The notes: generated by a model from the letters alone, not told the origin. Positions 36,809-47,949 are shown, counted from the stretch's first letter. The stretch is 64,000 nucleotides of DNA from Pseudomonas sp. Bc-h (GCF_002080045.1 NZ_MUIN01000004.1:146-64145); one strand, 5' to 3'. Translations and numbers: made by a program.

Positions 36809-37837
36809 TCAAACGGCGGCTTCTTGTTTTGGCTGACCGAGGCTGGTCAGCAGATTGCTCAGTTCGACCAGTTCAGGTCGACGGGCCAGCACCGCTTCTA
36901 TATAGGAGAAGAAGCGCGGGACATCGGCGACGTAACGCGGCTTGCCGTCACGATGGCAGATACGGGCAAAAATACCGATCACCTTCAAATGGCGCTGTAC
37001 GCCCATCAAATCGCTGGCGCGGTGAAACTCTTCAAAATCGTCCTGCACCGGAATTCCAATCGCGCCGGCCTTCTCCCAATAGGTCTTGAGCCAGTTCGCC
37101 ACCCGCTCTTCAGGCCAGCTCAGGAATGCATCCTTGAACAGGCAAGTGATGTCGTAGGTCACCGGGCCATACACTGCATCCTGAAAGTCCAGCACGCCAG
37201 GATTGGGCTCGCTGAGCATCAAGTTACGTGGCATGTAGTCGCGATGCACCAGCACCTTCGGTTGTGCCAGGGCGCTGTCGATCAACAGGTCACTGACCCG
37301 CTGCCAACTGGCTTGCTGAACTGCATCGAACTCGATGCCCAGATGACGCTTCACGTACCACTCAGGGAAAAGCTCCAGCTCGCGACGCAAGAGTGCCACG
37401 TCATAGCTGGGCAGCGGCGCCTGCATCGGCAACTGCTGATAAGCCAGCAATGCCTCGATGGCGTCGGCGAACAATCGATCCGCATTTTGTTCGTCGATGA
37501 CCTCCAGATAGGTTTTTCGACCCAGATCGTTGAGCAGAAGAAAGCCCTGATTCAGGTCTTCGGCATAAATTTTTGGAACATTAATTCCCGATTCGCTCAA
37601 TAAATGAGCGATATCAACGAAGGGTTTGCAGTTTTCCTGGGGGGGAGGAGCATCCATAACAATAAAAGTATGGCCCTGGCCTTCCCAGCGGAAATAGCGT
37701 CGGAAACTAGCGTCGCTGCTCGCCGCAGTCAACGTGGCCGGGGGTATGGCGCCCCAGCCTTGAGCCGAGAACAATTTCGGCAGTTGCTCATCGAGCCAAA
37801 CTTTCAGGTGTTGCAGGCGTACATCTTGATCTGGCAT
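36809..37837 (-). CDS. amgK: N-acetylmuramate/N-acetylglucosamine kinase
   Basis: A 342-residue kinase of the aminoglycoside-phosphotransferase fold that phosphorylates MurNAc at the anomeric position. The catalytic loop is VHRDYMPRNLM and the metal-binding DFG equivalent is VLDFQDAVYGP. It starts the amgK-murU-djlA unit, divergent from lptD over 129 bp. With anmK at 3112-4203 and a phosphatase (MupP, not in the window) it completes wall recycling. Confidence 0.94.
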   Translation of the reverse strand: MPDQDVRLQHLKVWLDEQLPKLFSAQGWGAIPPATLTAASSDASFRRYFRWEGQGHTFIVMDAPPPQENCKPFVDIAHLLSESGINVPKIYAEDLNQGFLLLNDLGRKTYLEVIDEQNADRLFADAIEALLAYQQLPMQAPLPSYDVALLRRELELFPEWYVKRHLGIEFDAVQQASWQRVSDLLIDSALAQPKVLVHRDYMPRNLMLSEPNPGVLDFQDAVYGPVTYDITCLFKDAFLSWPEERVANWLKTYWEKAGAIGIPVQDDFEEFHRASDLMGVQRHLKVIGIFARICHRDGKPRYVADVPRFFSYIEAVLARRPELVELSNLLTSLGQPKQEAAV

Positions 37838-37966
37838 TGCAAGGGTCTCCGACGGCGCTAGCCGTCAAGCGGGTCATGCTTTATTATCCGACATCTTTTT
37901 CAGCCCATCGAGAGGCGTGCGGCCCCCCCGCGGGCAGATGGCGCGCAGGAAGCCCGGACTAATAAG

Positions 37967-40774
37967 ATGGCATTGAAATCCCCCGCGTTTCGTAAAAAAT
38001 TTCCGTTGCTCGTAACCGGCAGTTTGCTGGCGATGCAACCTCTGGCCACCCAGTACGTGGTTGCAGCCGAACAGTATGACTGCTCGGTGTCTGCAGCAGG
38101 TTCCTGGGATTGCTCCCCGAAAACCAACGCAGCCCAGTTGCCCCCGCGGCCGGTGCACGACGCCAACAGCGTGTCGTCCAACAGCAGCACGGTGACTGAA
38201 AGCACGACCACCACCGAAACCGGTGAAGTCGTGCCCAAGACCATGCTGGTCACCGAAGCGAAGGGCCGTGGCCTGAAATCGCGTAGCGCAGACTACAGCC
38301 ATCTGGACTGGGTGCCACGCGAGAAGTTGACCGCTGCCCAACTGGCGGAGACCGGCCCCTACTGCTCCGGTGCCTACATCGAGCCGATTCGTCCAGGCAT
38401 GGACGACAAGACCGCGAAGAGCGACGCCCCGACTTTCATTGGCGCCAAAGCTTCGCGTTATCAGCAGGAAGAGCAGATCGCAACCCTGGCCGGTGACGTT
38501 GTCATGCGCCAGGGCTCCATGCAGATCGAATCCGACGAAGCCAGCCTGCATCAGGCCGAGAACCGTGGCGAGCTGAACGGCGATGTGCGTCTGCGCGACA
38601 ACGGTGCCCTGATCGTCGGCGACCACGCTGAAGTCCAGTTGGACACCGGCGAGGCGAAGGTCGACAACGCCGAGTACGTGCTGCACAAATCCAACGTGCG
38701 TGGTAACGCGCTGTACGCTCGCCGTGCAGAGAACGCGATCATCCGCCTGAAGGACGGTACGTACACCACGTGCGAACCCAACAGCAACGCCTGGACCGTC
38801 AAGGGCAACAACATCACCCTTAACCCGGCCACCGGCTTCGGTACCGCGACCAATGCAACCCTGCGCGTGAAGGACATCCCGATCCTCTACACGCCCTACA
38901 TCTATTTCCCGATCGACGACCGTCGCCAGTCCGGCTTCCTGCCACCGACCATCGGTGCCAGCAGCGACACCGGCTTCTCGTTGCTCACCCCGTACTACTT
39001 CAACCTGGCGCCGAACTACGACGCTACGTTGTATCCGACCTACATGGCCAAACGCGGTCTGTTGCTCGAGGGTGAATTCCGCTACTTGACCAAGAGCAGT
39101 GAAGGTCAGTTTGGCGCGGCTTACCTGAACGACGACAATGACGATCGTAAAGAACAGTCGGACTACAAAGACACCCGCTGGTTGATCAACTGGCAGAACC
39201 GCAGCGGTCTGGACGAACGTCTGACCGCGCACGTCGACTACACCAAGGTCAGCGATCCTTACTACTTCAGGGATCTGAAGAGCGGCCAGGAAGGCGTCAG
39301 CACTCACGACTTCCTCAATCAACAGGCTGATCTGACGTATCGCGGAGACGGCTACAACGCGCGCCTGAACGTTCAGCAGTACCAGTTGACCACCGTGACC
39401 CAGATCACGCCGTACGGTCGTCTGCCACAGCTGACGCTGGACGGCACACTGCCGTTCAATCCGGGCGGGCTGAAATTTGACTACAACACCGAGCTGGTTC
39501 GCTTTGACCGTGACTTGAGAACAGGGGATTTCACCGATGAAGACGGAATTTCGTCTACTCGCCTGGATAACAACGTCTTCGGGATCGAACGCGCCACTGG
39601 CGACAGGCTGAACCTCGCTCCAGCGATTAGTTTGCCGCTGACAGCCAGCTACGGCTATGTCACCCCGAAACTGAAGTACGTTTACACCAAATATGATCTG
39701 GACCTGGACGGACGGGGCAGGGCCGACCTGGCGTCAAACGCCAATCTGCAAGATGCAGGCAGGCAGCAGAACTTCGATAGCGGCGTAGACCGAGCCGTGC
39801 CGATCTTCAGCGTCGACAGCGGTCTTTATTTCGATCGCAACACCAATTGGTTCGGCAAGGATTACCGCCAGACCCTGGAACCACGTCTCTACTACCTCTA
39901 TGTCCCAGAGAAGGATCAGAATGACATTCCGGTCTTTGACAGTGGCGAGACGACATTCAACTATGCCTCGCTGTTCCGCGACAACCGCTTCGTCGGCTCC
40001 GACCGTATCGGTGACGAGAACAAGCTATCGCTGGGTGTGACCAACCGCTGGATCGAAGACAACGGATTTGAGCGTCAGCGTTTCAGCATCGGTCAGGCAT
40101 TGTATTTCGCCGACCGCAAGGTGCAGTTGCCAGGCATCAGCTACGAAGACCGCAAGGACGCACAGTCCGACGTGTCGCCGTATGCACTGGAATACGAATA
40201 CCGCTTCAACCGCGATTGGCGTGCCACTTCGGATTTCAACTGGGATCCGGACAGCAAGACAACCCGTTCCGGCAGCGCGATGTTCCATTACCAGCCTGAA
40301 GACGAACCGGGCAAGATCGTGAACGCCGGCTTCCGCTACCGCAATGACCAGGTCCGGTATGACCAGAACTCCGGTCGCTGGGTAGTCGGCAGTGGTTTAG
40401 GGACGCCTGGGCAACCTGGATATGATCCGGACTACTACAAGATCAAACAACATGACTTCTCGGTCATCTGGCCGATCGTGCCGCAGTGGAGCGCAATCGC
40501 TCGCTGGCAGTACGATTACAACCGTGATCGCACCCTCGAAGCCTTTGGTGGTTTTGAATATGACAACTGCTGCTGGAAGCTGCGCCTGATCAACCGGTAC
40601 TGGGTCGACTACGACGAAACCAGTCAGGACGTTGCTCAGAATGAAAAAGGCGACCGCGGCATTTTCCTACAAATCGTGTTGAAGGGACTTGGCGGCGTTG
40701 TTGGCCAAAAAGTTGAAAGCTTCCTCGACCAAGGCATTCAAGGTTATCGTGAACGTGAAGACCAAGCTTTCTGA
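37967..40774 (+). CDS. lptD: LPS-assembly protein LptD
   Basis: A 935-residue outer-membrane beta-barrel that inserts LPS into the outer leaflet. A signal peptide ends near residue 34, an OstA/LptA-like beta-jellyroll lies at about 135-300, and the barrel runs to the C-terminus. Cysteines at 39 and 49, one near 127, and a Cys pair in NCCWKLRL near the end fit the inter-domain disulfides the protein needs. Partner LptE is not in the window. It overlaps surA, whose product is the chaperone for its folding. Confidence 0.96.
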   Translation: MALKSPAFRKKFPLLVTGSLLAMQPLATQYVVAAEQYDCSVSAAGSWDCSPKTNAAQLPPRPVHDANSVSSNSSTVTESTTTTETGEVVPKTMLVTEAKGRGLKSRSADYSHLDWVPREKLTAAQLAETGPYCSGAYIEPIRPGMDDKTAKSDAPTFIGAKASRYQQEEQIATLAGDVVMRQGSMQIESDEASLHQAENRGELNGDVRLRDNGALIVGDHAEVQLDTGEAKVDNAEYVLHKSNVRGNALYARRAENAIIRLKDGTYTTCEPNSNAWTVKGNNITLNPATGFGTATNATLRVKDIPILYTPYIYFPIDDRRQSGFLPPTIGASSDTGFSLLTPYYFNLAPNYDATLYPTYMAKRGLLLEGEFRYLTKSSEGQFGAAYLNDDNDDRKEQSDYKDTRWLINWQNRSGLDERLTAHVDYTKVSDPYYFRDLKSGQEGVSTHDFLNQQADLTYRGDGYNARLNVQQYQLTTVTQITPYGRLPQLTLDGTLPFNPGGLKFDYNTELVRFDRDLRTGDFTDEDGISSTRLDNNVFGIERATGDRLNLAPAISLPLTASYGYVTPKLKYVYTKYDLDLDGRGRADLASNANLQDAGRQQNFDSGVDRAVPIFSVDSGLYFDRNTNWFGKDYRQTLEPRLYYLYVPEKDQNDIPVFDSGETTFNYASLFRDNRFVGSDRIGDENKLSLGVTNRWIEDNGFERQRFSIGQALYFADRKVQLPGISYEDRKDAQSDVSPYALEYEYRFNRDWRATSDFNWDPDSKTTRSGSAMFHYQPEDEPGKIVNAGFRYRNDQVRYDQNSGRWVVGSGLGTPGQPGYDPDYYKIKQHDFSVIWPIVPQWSAIARWQYDYNRDRTLEAFGGFEYDNCCWKLRLINRYWVDYDETSQDVAQNEKGDRGIFLQIVLKGLGGVVGQKVESFLDQGIQGYREREDQAF

Positions 40775-42077
40775 TTGTCTGCGCCCGCTGATGCTGGGCG
40801 CGCTACTCATCGGTACCGTGGCGCACGCTGAAGTGCGCTCCATCGACAAGGTTGTAGCCATCGTCGACAACGACGTGGTCATGCAAAGCCAGCTCGACCA
40901 GCGCACCCGTGAAGTTCAGCAAACCATCGCCAAGCGCGGTCAGGGCGTTCCGCCTGCCAGCGCGCTGGAGTCTCAGGTTCTGGATCGTCTGATTCTGGAA
41001 AACCTGCAACTGCAGATCGGCGAGCGCTCCGGCATTCGCATCACCGATGAAGAACTGAACCAGGCGGTCGGTACCATCGCTCAACGCAACAACATGAGCA
41101 TCGACCAGTTCAAGGCCGCACTGGCACATGACGGCTTGTCATACAACAACGCTCGTGAGCAGATTCGCCGGGAAATGATCATCAGCCGCGTGCGTCAGCG
41201 TCGTGTCGCCGAGCGCATTCAAGTGTCGGAGCAGGAAGTGAAGAACTTCCTCGCCTCGGACATGGCGAAGGTTCAGTTCTCCGAAGAATTCCACCTGGCC
41301 AATATCCTGATTCCGACCCCTGACAGCGCGACCTCGGACCAGATCCAGGCAGCAGCCGCCAAGGCCAAGGATATCTACGGCAAGCTTGAGCAAGGTGCAA
41401 ACTTCGAGCAGATGGCGATTTCCTCCTCGGCCAGCGAAAGCGCCCTGGACGGCGGCGACATGGGCTGGCGCAAGGCTGCTCAACTGCCTCCGCCATTCGG
41501 TGACATGCTCAGCTCTATGAGTCCAGGCCAGGTGACGCCTCCAGCGCGCACACCAGGCGGCTTCATCATCATCAAATTGCTGGAAAAACGCGGCGGCGAA
41601 AATCAGACCCAGATGCGCGACGAAGTCCACGTTCGTCACATCCTGATCAAACCAAGCGAAATCCGCAGCGAAGCTGAAACCAAGTTGTTGGCACAACGCA
41701 TCTATGACCGGATCCAGAACGGCGAAGACTTTGCCGAGCTGGCGAAGAACTTCTCCGAAGATCCGGGCTCGGCTCTGAATGGCGGCGACATGAACTGGGT
41801 TGATCCCCGTTCGCTGGTGCCTGAGTTCCGTGATGTGATGAACGAAACACCGCAGGGCGTTGTGTCCAAACCGTTCCAGACTCAATTCGGCTGGCACGTT
41901 CTCGAAGTCCTGGGGCGTCGCGCAACCGACGGCACAAACCAGGCTCGCGAACAACAGGCCATGACAGTATTGCGTAACCGCAAATACGACGAAGAGCTGC
42001 AAACCTGGCTGCGTCAGATCCGCGACGAAGCCTACGTTGAAATCAAGCTCCCTGGCGCTGACCAGGCTGCCAAGTGA
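40749..42077 (+). CDS. surA: Periplasmic chaperone and peptidyl-prolyl isomerase SurA
   Basis: A 442-residue periplasmic chaperone for outer-membrane proteins. A signal peptide (about 3-28, ending VAHA) precedes the N-terminal chaperone domain and two parvulin domains that begin near [10 protein letters not shown] and [11 protein letters not shown]. The start is taken at GTG 40749, which has AAGG upstream and places the signal peptide at the N-terminus; this overlaps lptD by 26 bp. A longer frame from 40689 would bury the signal peptide. It leads into pdxA with a 4-bp overlap. Confidence 0.94.
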   Translation: MNVKTKLSDCLRPLMLGALLIGTVAHAEVRSIDKVVAIVDNDVVMQSQLDQRTREVQQTIAKRGQGVPPASALESQVLDRLILENLQLQIGERSGIRITDEELNQAVGTIAQRNNMSIDQFKAALAHDGLSYNNAREQIRREMIISRVRQRRVAERIQVSEQEVKNFLASDMAKVQFSEEFHLANILIPTPDSATSDQIQAAAAKAKDIYGKLEQGANFEQMAISSSASESALDGGDMGWRKAAQLPPPFGDMLSSMSPGQVTPPARTPGGFIIIKLLEKRGGENQTQMRDEVHVRHILIKPSEIRSEAETKLLAQRIYDRIQNGEDFAELAKNFSEDPGSALNGGDMNWVDPRSLVPEFRDVMNETPQGVVSKPFQTQFGWHVLEVLGRRATDGTNQAREQQAMTVLRNRKYDEELQTWLRQIRDEAYVEIKLPGADQAAK

Positions 42078-43063
42078 AACCCCGGCGTTTCGCCCTGACA
42101 CCCGGCGAGCCCGCCGGCATCGGTCCAGACCTTTGCCTGCTGCTCGCCGCGCAGTCCCAGCCACACCCCCTGATCGCCATCACCAGTTGCGACCTGCTCA
42201 CCGAGCGGGCCGCGCAACTGGGTGTGGCTGTCAGCCTGATTCCCATCATGCCGGACGTCTGGCCTGACATACCCGCCCCAGCCGGCAGCCTGTATGTATG
42301 GGATACCCCGCTTCAGGCCCCCGTGCTTGCCGGGCAACTGAACACGGCCAATGGCGCCTTCGTTCTGCAAACACTGACCCGCGCCGGTCAAGGCTGCATC
42401 GCCGGCGATTTCGCCGGGATGATCACCGCGCCTGTTCACAAGGGCGTTATCAATGAAAGCGGCATCGCCTTTTCCGGGCACACCGAATTTCTCGCCGAAC
42501 TGACCCAGACCGAACAAGTGGTGATGATGCTCGCGACCGGCGATCTGCGCGTGGCACTGGTGACCACTCACCTGCCCTTGCGTGATGTTACCGACGCCAT
42601 CACACCTGAGCGGCTGGAGCGCGTGGCCCGCATTCTCCACGCAGACCTGGTCAATAAGTTTGGCATCGCGCATCCACGCATTCTGGTCTGCGGCCTGAAT
42701 CCGCACGCCGGCGAAAGCGGCCACCTCGGCCGCGAAGAAATCGACATCATTGAACCAACTCTGGAGCGTCTGCGCAGTGAGGGCCTGGATTTTCGCGGCC
42801 CGCTGCCAGCAGACACTCTGTTTACCCCTAAATATCTGGAGCACTGCGATGCAGTGCTGGCGATGTACCACGACCAAGGCCTGCCCGTATTGAAGTACAA
42901 GGGCTTCGGCGCCGCCGTCAACGTCACGCTTGGTCTGCCAATCATTCGCACCTCCGTGGATCACGGTACGGCGCTGGATCTGGCCGGCAGTGGCAAGATT
43001 GACACCGGTAGCCTCAAGGTCGCTCTGGAAACCGCCTATCAGATGTCCGAGACCCGTAAATGA
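42074..43063 (+). CDS. pdxA: 4-hydroxythreonine-4-phosphate dehydrogenase
   Basis: A 329-residue NAD-dependent, metal-dependent enzyme of the DXP-dependent pyridoxal phosphate route. The [11 protein letters not shown] start, the [10 protein letters not shown] segment and the His residues in TTHLPLRDV and [12 protein letters not shown] that bind metal are present. It begins with GTG in a 4-bp overlap with surA (GTGA) and overlaps rsmA by 4 bp (ATGA), so all three are translationally coupled. Confidence 0.96.
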   Translation: MKPRRFALTPGEPAGIGPDLCLLLAAQSQPHPLIAITSCDLLTERAAQLGVAVSLIPIMPDVWPDIPAPAGSLYVWDTPLQAPVLAGQLNTANGAFVLQTLTRAGQGCIAGDFAGMITAPVHKGVINESGIAFSGHTEFLAELTQTEQVVMMLATGDLRVALVTTHLPLRDVTDAITPERLERVARILHADLVNKFGIAHPRILVCGLNPHAGESGHLGREEIDIIEPTLERLRSEGLDFRGPLPADTLFTPKYLEHCDAVLAMYHDQGLPVLKYKGFGAAVNVTLGLPIIRTSVDHGTALDLAGSGKIDTGSLKVALETAYQMSETRK

Positions 43064-43866
43064 CTGAGCAATACCAACACAAGGCGCGCAAGCGTTTCGG
43101 CCAGAACTTCCTGCATGACGCGGGCGTGATCGACAAGATCCTGCGCTCGATCCGTGCCAAGGCAGAAGACCGCATGCTGGAAATCGGCCCGGGCCAGGGC
43201 GCCCTGACTGAAGGCCTGCTGAGCAGCGGCGCTCAGCTGGATGTCGTGGAGCTGGACAAGGACCTCGTTCCGATCCTGATGCAGCAGTTCGGTGACAAAC
43301 CGAACTTCAACCTGCATCAGGGCGATGCTCTGAAGTTCGACTTCACAAGCCTCGATGCAGCGCCGAACAGCCTGCGCGTTGTCGGTAACCTGCCGTACAA
43401 CATCTCGACGCCGCTGATCTTTCACCTGCTGCAAAACGCCCACCTGATCCGCGACATGCACTTCATGCTGCAAAAAGAAGTGGTCGAGCGCCTGGCGGCA
43501 GGCCCTGGTGGCGGCGACTGGGGTCGCCTGTCGATCATGGTTCAGTATCACTGCCGCGTGGAACACCTGTTCAACGTAGGTCCTGGTGCTTTCAATCCGC
43601 CGCCGAAAGTCGACTCTGCGATTGTCCGCCTGGTGCCGCATCAAACGTTGCCGCATCCAGCCATGGACCAACGCGTCCTTGAGCGCGTCGTTCGTGAAGC
43701 CTTCAACCAGCGCCGCAAAACCCTGCGCAATACCTTGAAGGCGCTGCTCACCAGCGAAGAAATCACCGAAGCTGGTGTGGACGGTAGCCTACGTCCTGAG
43801 CAGCTGGATCTGGCAGCATTTGTCCGGCTGGCTGACAAGCTCACCGAGAAGTCTCTCGTCGGCTAA
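43060..43866 (+). CDS. rsmA: 16S rRNA dimethyladenosine transferase
   Basis: A 268-residue methyltransferase that dimethylates two adjacent adenosines near the 3' end of 16S rRNA; loss of it gives kasugamycin resistance. The SAM-binding [11 protein letters not shown] and catalytic NLPYNIST motifs are intact. It overlaps pdxA by 4 bp. A palindromic region of about 50 bp separates it from apaG. Confidence 0.96.
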   Translation: MTEQYQHKARKRFGQNFLHDAGVIDKILRSIRAKAEDRMLEIGPGQGALTEGLLSSGAQLDVVELDKDLVPILMQQFGDKPNFNLHQGDALKFDFTSLDAAPNSLRVVGNLPYNISTPLIFHLLQNAHLIRDMHFMLQKEVVERLAAGPGGGDWGRLSIMVQYHCRVEHLFNVGPGAFNPPPKVDSAIVRLVPHQTLPHPAMDQRVLERVVREAFNQRRKTLRNTLKALLTSEEITEAGVDGSLRPEQLDLAAFVRLADKLTEKSLVG

Positions 43867-43873
43867 GCCAAAA

Positions 43874-43922
43874 GGACATGTCCGGTCTAAGCACCAATTG
43901 GTTTTTTAGCCGTCACATGTCC
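43874..43922. promoter_or_regulatory. Repeated ACATGTCC palindromes upstream of apaG
   Basis: GGACATGTCC (43874-43883) is a perfect 10-bp palindrome and ACATGTCC recurs at 43915-43922. CCAATTGG followed by six T lies between them and could act as a weak terminator. The layout resembles paired operator half sites or a hairpin between rsmA and apaG. Confidence 0.4.
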
Positions 43923-43983
43923 TAGACTGAGTCTTCTCCGGGCTTTTCCGGCTTTTTCCGCTTCCGCTTTTAAGGCCTCTTGC

Positions 43984-44364
43984 ATGTCCGATCTTCGTTA
44001 TCAGGTCGACGTCAGCGTCGTCACCCGCTTCCTCGCAGAACAATCCCAACCCGAGCAGAACCGCTTTGCCTTCGCCTACACCGTCACTGTTCACAACAGC
44101 GGCCAGCTACCGGCCAAGCTGTTGTCGCGCCATTGGGTGATCACCGACGGTGACGGCCATGTCGAAGAAGTTCGCGGTGAGGGTGTGGTCGGTCAGCAGC
44201 CGCTGATTCAGGCGGGCCAGAGCCATACCTACAGCAGCGGTACGGTGATGACCACCAAGGTCGGGAACATGCAAGGCACCTATCAGATGCTTGCCGAAGA
44301 CGGCAAACGATTCGACGCCATCATTGCTCCATTCCGGCTGGCGGTACCGGGGGCGCTTCACTGA
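43984..44364 (+). CDS. apaG: ApaG protein
   Basis: A 126-residue single-domain beta-sandwich of the ApaG/DUF525 family. The conserved [17 protein letters not shown] and [18 protein letters not shown] segments are intact. Bacterial ApaG has been linked to magnesium/cobalt resistance and to nucleotide binding, but its role is unsettled. It overlaps apaH by one base (TGATG), so the two are coupled. Confidence 0.95.
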   Translation: MSDLRYQVDVSVVTRFLAEQSQPEQNRFAFAYTVTVHNSGQLPAKLLSRHWVITDGDGHVEEVRGEGVVGQQPLIQAGQSHTYSSGTVMTTKVGNMQGTYQMLAEDGKRFDAIIAPFRLAVPGALH

Positions 44365-45245
44365 TGACGGTCTACGCGGTCGGCGATCTGCAAGGTTGCC
44401 TCGAACCTCTGAAATGCCTGCTTGAGCGGGTTTCTTTCGAACCTGGCAAGGACAAACTCTGGCTGGTGGGTGATCTGGTCAACCGTGGCCCGCGCTCGCT
44501 GGAAACCCTGCGATTCCTATATGCCATGCGTGACTCGCTCGTTTGCGTGCTGGGCAACCATGACCTGCACCTGCTCGCGGCCGGTCGCAACATCGAGCGC
44601 CTGAAGAAAGGCGACACTTTGCGGGAGATCCTTGAGGCCCCGGACTGCAACGAGCTGCTCGACTGGCTGCGGCAACAAAAGCTGCTGCATTACGACGCCC
44701 AGCGGGACATCGCGCTGGTGCATGCAGGCATCCCGCCGCAATGGACGCTGAAGAAAGCGCTGCGCTGCGCCGAGGAAGTCGAAGAGGCGCTGCGCGACGA
44801 CAATCTGTTCGAACCTTTTCTGGACGGCATGTATGGCAACGAGCCCGCCAGATGGGACAAGGATCTGCATGGCGTCACGCGCCTTCGCGTGATCACCAAC
44901 TACTTCACGCGCATGCGCTTCTGCACCGCTGACGGCAAGTTGGACCTCAAGAGCAAGGAAGGCCTGGACAGCGCCCCTGCCGGATACGCGCCATGGTTCA
45001 GCCACAAGGATCGCAAGACCAAGGGCCTGAATATCATTTTCGGGCACTGGGCTGCGCTGGAAGGCCGCTGCGACGAGCCCGGCATCTACGCGTTGGACAC
45101 CGGCTGCGTATGGGGCAATGTGATGACCATGCTCAACGTCGACACCCGCCAGCGGATCAGCTGCGATTGCGATGAACGTGGCAACCTCGCGCCTTCAGCA
45201 TCCAGCAACCCGCCCGCTGGCGACTCGGTCGCCGCCCGGCGTTAG
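44364..45245 (+). CDS. apaH: Diadenosine tetraphosphatase (symmetrical)
   Basis: A 293-residue PPP-family metallophosphatase that splits Ap4A to two ADP and can remove Np4 caps from RNA. The three metal-binding motifs [14 protein letters not shown] and GNHD appear in order. The C-terminal 20 residues are polar and variable. It is coupled to apaG and followed by glpE after 56 bp. Confidence 0.96.
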   Translation: MTVYAVGDLQGCLEPLKCLLERVSFEPGKDKLWLVGDLVNRGPRSLETLRFLYAMRDSLVCVLGNHDLHLLAAGRNIERLKKGDTLREILEAPDCNELLDWLRQQKLLHYDAQRDIALVHAGIPPQWTLKKALRCAEEVEEALRDDNLFEPFLDGMYGNEPARWDKDLHGVTRLRVITNYFTRMRFCTADGKLDLKSKEGLDSAPAGYAPWFSHKDRKTKGLNIIFGHWAALEGRCDEPGIYALDTGCVWGNVMTMLNVDTRQRISCDCDERGNLAPSASSNPPAGDSVAARR

Positions 45246-45301
45246 AATTGTCTTTTCCGTTCTCGACCGATCGAGAACCCAATGGCCCAGGAGCCCACGC
45301 C

Positions 45302-45622
45302 ATGACCGACTTCAAACGCATTCCGCCGGAGCAGGCCCAGGCCCTGCGTGAACAAGGCGCCGTGCTGGTCGATGTCCGCGACGCACAGACATTCGCCAGT
45401 AATCACATTCCTGACTCGCATCACCTGGACAATCACTCCATTGCCGATTTCATCCGCAATGCCGATCTCGACAAACCGCTCGTCGTCCTCTGCTATCACG
45501 GCAATTCCAGTCAGAGCGCGGCCGCCTATCTTGTAGGTCAGGGCTTCTCCGAGGTCTACAGCATGGATGGCGGTTTCGAGCTGTGGAAAAACACTTTCCC
45601 GAGCGAAACCGCGCAAGGCTGA
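45302..45622 (+). CDS. glpE: Thiosulfate sulfurtransferase GlpE
   Basis: A 106-residue single-domain rhodanese that moves sulfane sulfur from thiosulfate to cyanide or thiols. The active-site Cys lies in [14 protein letters not shown], and the ending DGGFELWK is typical. The ATG at 45302 gives the standard length; an upstream extension to 45248 is unlike the family. It ends the run that starts at lptD. The 288 bp after it hold the putative AlgU promoter of prkA. Confidence 0.92.
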   Translation: MTDFKRIPPEQAQALREQGAVLVDVRDAQTFASNHIPDSHHLDNHSIADFIRNADLDKPLVVLCYHGNSSQSAAAYLVGQGFSEVYSMDGGFELWKNTFPSETAQG

Positions 45623-45735
45623 TCGAAAAATATTTTTTTCAGTGCGCGAGCCCGCGTTCTACGCGGCCTCGCGCGTCCAACTGACGAACGGTCCCCCTTC
45701 ATTCATACGCCTTCCTTCTTTCTGTGTGCGAATCC

Positions 45736-45763
45736 GAACTATCCTTAGCCTCAGGCCATCCGA
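45736..45763 (+). promoter_or_regulatory. AlgU (sigma22)-like promoter of prkA
   Basis: GAACTA (45736-45741) and TCCGA (45759-45763) are separated by 17 bp, each one base from the AlgU consensus GAACTT-N16-17-TCTGA. The start would be about 140 nt before prkA. A GCCGGT/ACCGGC inverted repeat follows at 45775-45788. The prkA-yeaH-spoVR homologues in P. aeruginosa respond to osmotic and envelope stress, which fits. Confidence 0.5.
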
Positions 45764-45910
45764 ATCAGGGGAGAGCCGGTACACCGGCGCGTGGGTCATC
45801 GGTAGCTACTTTTATGGTGTTTGGGGGGTAATGGCTTCTGAGTAATCAGATGTCAGCCAGCATCGACTGACGATCCGCCGCCGGCTCCACGTATCGAGCG
45901 AGGTGACGTC

Positions 45911-47833
45911 ATGAGTATTTTTAGCCACTTCCAACAACGCTTTGAATCGACACGCCAGGAAGAGCTCTCGCTACAGGAGTATCTGGAGCTCTGCAAAACC
46001 GACCGCAGCGCATACGCCTCAGCCGCAGAACGTCTTCTGATGGCCATCGGCGAGCCTGAGTTGTTCGACACCTCGACCAACTCCCGGCTATCCAGAATCT
46101 TCTCCAACAAGGTCATTCGACGCTATCCCGCGTTCGAGGATTTCCACGGCATGGAGGACTGCATCGAGCAAATCGTCTCGTACTTCCGCCACGCCGCTCA
46201 GGGCCTGGAAGAGAAGAAACAGATCCTTTACCTGCTCGGCCCTGTAGGCGGCGGTAAGTCGTCCCTGGCTGAAAAACTCAAACAGCTGGTTGAAAAAGTA
46301 CCTTTCTACGCCATCAAGGGCTCCCCGGTTTTCGAATCGCCCTTGGGCCTGTTCAAACCCACCGAAGACGGGACGATCCTCGAAGAGGACTACGGCATCC
46401 CGCGTCGTTATCTGAATACCATCATGTCGCCATGGGCGACCAAACGTCTGGCCGAGTTCGGGGGCGACATCAGCCAGTTCAAGGTGGTGAAACTCTATCC
46501 GTCGATCCTCAACCAGATCGCCGTGGCCAAAACCGAGCCGGGGGACGAGAACAACCAGGACATTTCGGCGTTGGTCGGCAAAGTCGACATTCGCAAACTC
46601 GAGGAATACCCACAGAACGACGCCGACGCTTACAGCTATTCTGGCGCGCTGTGCCGGGCCAACCAGGGCCTGATGGAATTCGTGGAGATGTTCAAGGCGC
46701 CGATCAAGGTCCTGCACCCACTGCTCACCGCTACTCAGGAAGGTAACTACAACAGTACCGAAGGCCTGGGCGCGATCCCGTTCACCGGTATTCTGCTGGC
46801 CCACTCCAACGAATCGGAATGGCACAGCTTCCGCAACAACAAGAACAACGAAGCCTTCATCGACCGTATCTACATCGTGAAGGTGCCGTACTGCCTGCGC
46901 GTCAGCGATGAGATCAAGATTTACGACAAGTTGCTGTTCAACAGCTCACTGGCCAAGGCGCATTGCGCACCGGACACGCTGAAAATGCTTGCGCAGTTCA
47001 CTGTTCTGTCCCGCCTCAAGGAGCCTGAGAACTCCAATATCTATTCCAAGATGCGGGTTTACGACGGCGAGAACCTAAAAGACACCGACCCCAAAGCCAA
47101 GTCGATTCAGGAGTACCGCGACAGCGCGGGCGTCGATGAAGGCATGAACGGTCTGTCTACCCGGTTCGCGTTCAAGATCCTGTCGAAAGTCTTCAACTTC
47201 GACCCTCATGAAGTGGCAGCCAACCCGGTCCACCTGCTGTATGTGCTTGAACAGCAGATCGAGCAGGAACAGTTTCAGGCCGAAACCCGCGAACGCTATC
47301 TGCGGTTCATCAAGGAATATCTGGCCCCACGCTACATCGAGTTCATCGGCAAGGAAATCCAGACGGCCTACCTTGAGTCCTATAGCGAATACGGCCAGAA
47401 CATCTTCGACCGCTACGTGCTCTATGCGGATTTCTGGATTCAGGATCAGGAATACCGCGATCCGGAGACCGGCGAAATTCTCAACCGAGTCGCACTGAAC
47501 GAAGAACTGGAAAAAATCGAGAAACCGGCCGGCATCAGCAACCCGAAAGATTTCCGCAACGAGATCGTCAACTTCGTGTTGCGCGCACGTGCCAACAACA
47601 ACGGCAAGAATCCGACCTGGCTCAGCTACGAGAAGCTGCGGGTGGTGATCGAGAAGAAAATGTTCTCCAACACCGAGGATCTGCTGCCGGTTATCAGCTT
47701 CAACGCCAAGGCGAGCAAAGAGGACCAACAGAAGCACAACGACTTCGTTACCCGAATGGTCGAGCGCGGTTACACCGATAAACAGGTACGTCTGCTCTCT
47801 GAGTGGTACCTGCGCGTGCGTAAGTCCCAATAA
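45911..47833 (+). CDS. prkA: PrkA/YeaG serine protein kinase
   Basis: A 640-residue cytoplasmic AAA+-fused kinase of the PrkA family. An AAA domain carries the P-loop GPVGGGKSS near residue 112, and the C-terminal part (about 390-640) resembles eukaryotic-type kinase elements. In enterics the YeaG protein acts in nitrogen starvation and stationary phase. It begins a three-gene set with yeaH and spoVR, and a hairpin with T-run separates it from yeaH. Full length, no broken motif seen. Confidence 0.94.
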   Translation: MSIFSHFQQRFESTRQEELSLQEYLELCKTDRSAYASAAERLLMAIGEPELFDTSTNSRLSRIFSNKVIRRYPAFEDFHGMEDCIEQIVSYFRHAAQGLEEKKQILYLLGPVGGGKSSLAEKLKQLVEKVPFYAIKGSPVFESPLGLFKPTEDGTILEEDYGIPRRYLNTIMSPWATKRLAEFGGDISQFKVVKLYPSILNQIAVAKTEPGDENNQDISALVGKVDIRKLEEYPQNDADAYSYSGALCRANQGLMEFVEMFKAPIKVLHPLLTATQEGNYNSTEGLGAIPFTGILLAHSNESEWHSFRNNKNNEAFIDRIYIVKVPYCLRVSDEIKIYDKLLFNSSLAKAHCAPDTLKMLAQFTVLSRLKEPENSNIYSKMRVYDGENLKDTDPKAKSIQEYRDSAGVDEGMNGLSTRFAFKILSKVFNFDPHEVAANPVHLLYVLEQQIEQEQFQAETRERYLRFIKEYLAPRYIEFIGKEIQTAYLESYSEYGQNIFDRYVLYADFWIQDQEYRDPETGEILNRVALNEELEKIEKPAGISNPKDFRNEIVNFVLRARANNNGKNPTWLSYEKLRVVIEKKMFSNTEDLLPVISFNAKASKEDQQKHNDFVTRMVERGYTDKQVRLLSEWYLRVRKSQ

Positions 47834-47844
47834 AGCAGCTGTGA

Positions 47845-47927
47845 GCTACAAGCCTCAAGCGGCAAGCTGGACGGATCAGCGCCTAAGTGCCTGGCAGGAT
47901 CAGCTTGCAGCTTGTAGCTGTTTTTTT
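47845..47927 (+). terminator. Hairpin with T-run between prkA and yeaH
   Basis: GCTACAAGC (47845-47853) pairs with GCTTGTAGC (47910-47918), and CAAGCTG (47863-47869) with CAGCTTG (47901-47907); seven T follow at 47921-47927. It has the form of a REP-derived intrinsic terminator inside the cluster and could reduce transcription into yeaH-spoVR. Confidence 0.65.
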
Positions 47928-47949
47928 CTTGTAGCTGCCCGGAGGGCCT

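Noticed and set aside
37874..39322. A 482-codon minus-strand reading frame
   Set aside because: It lies opposite lptD, has no recognisable domain and no ribosome site.
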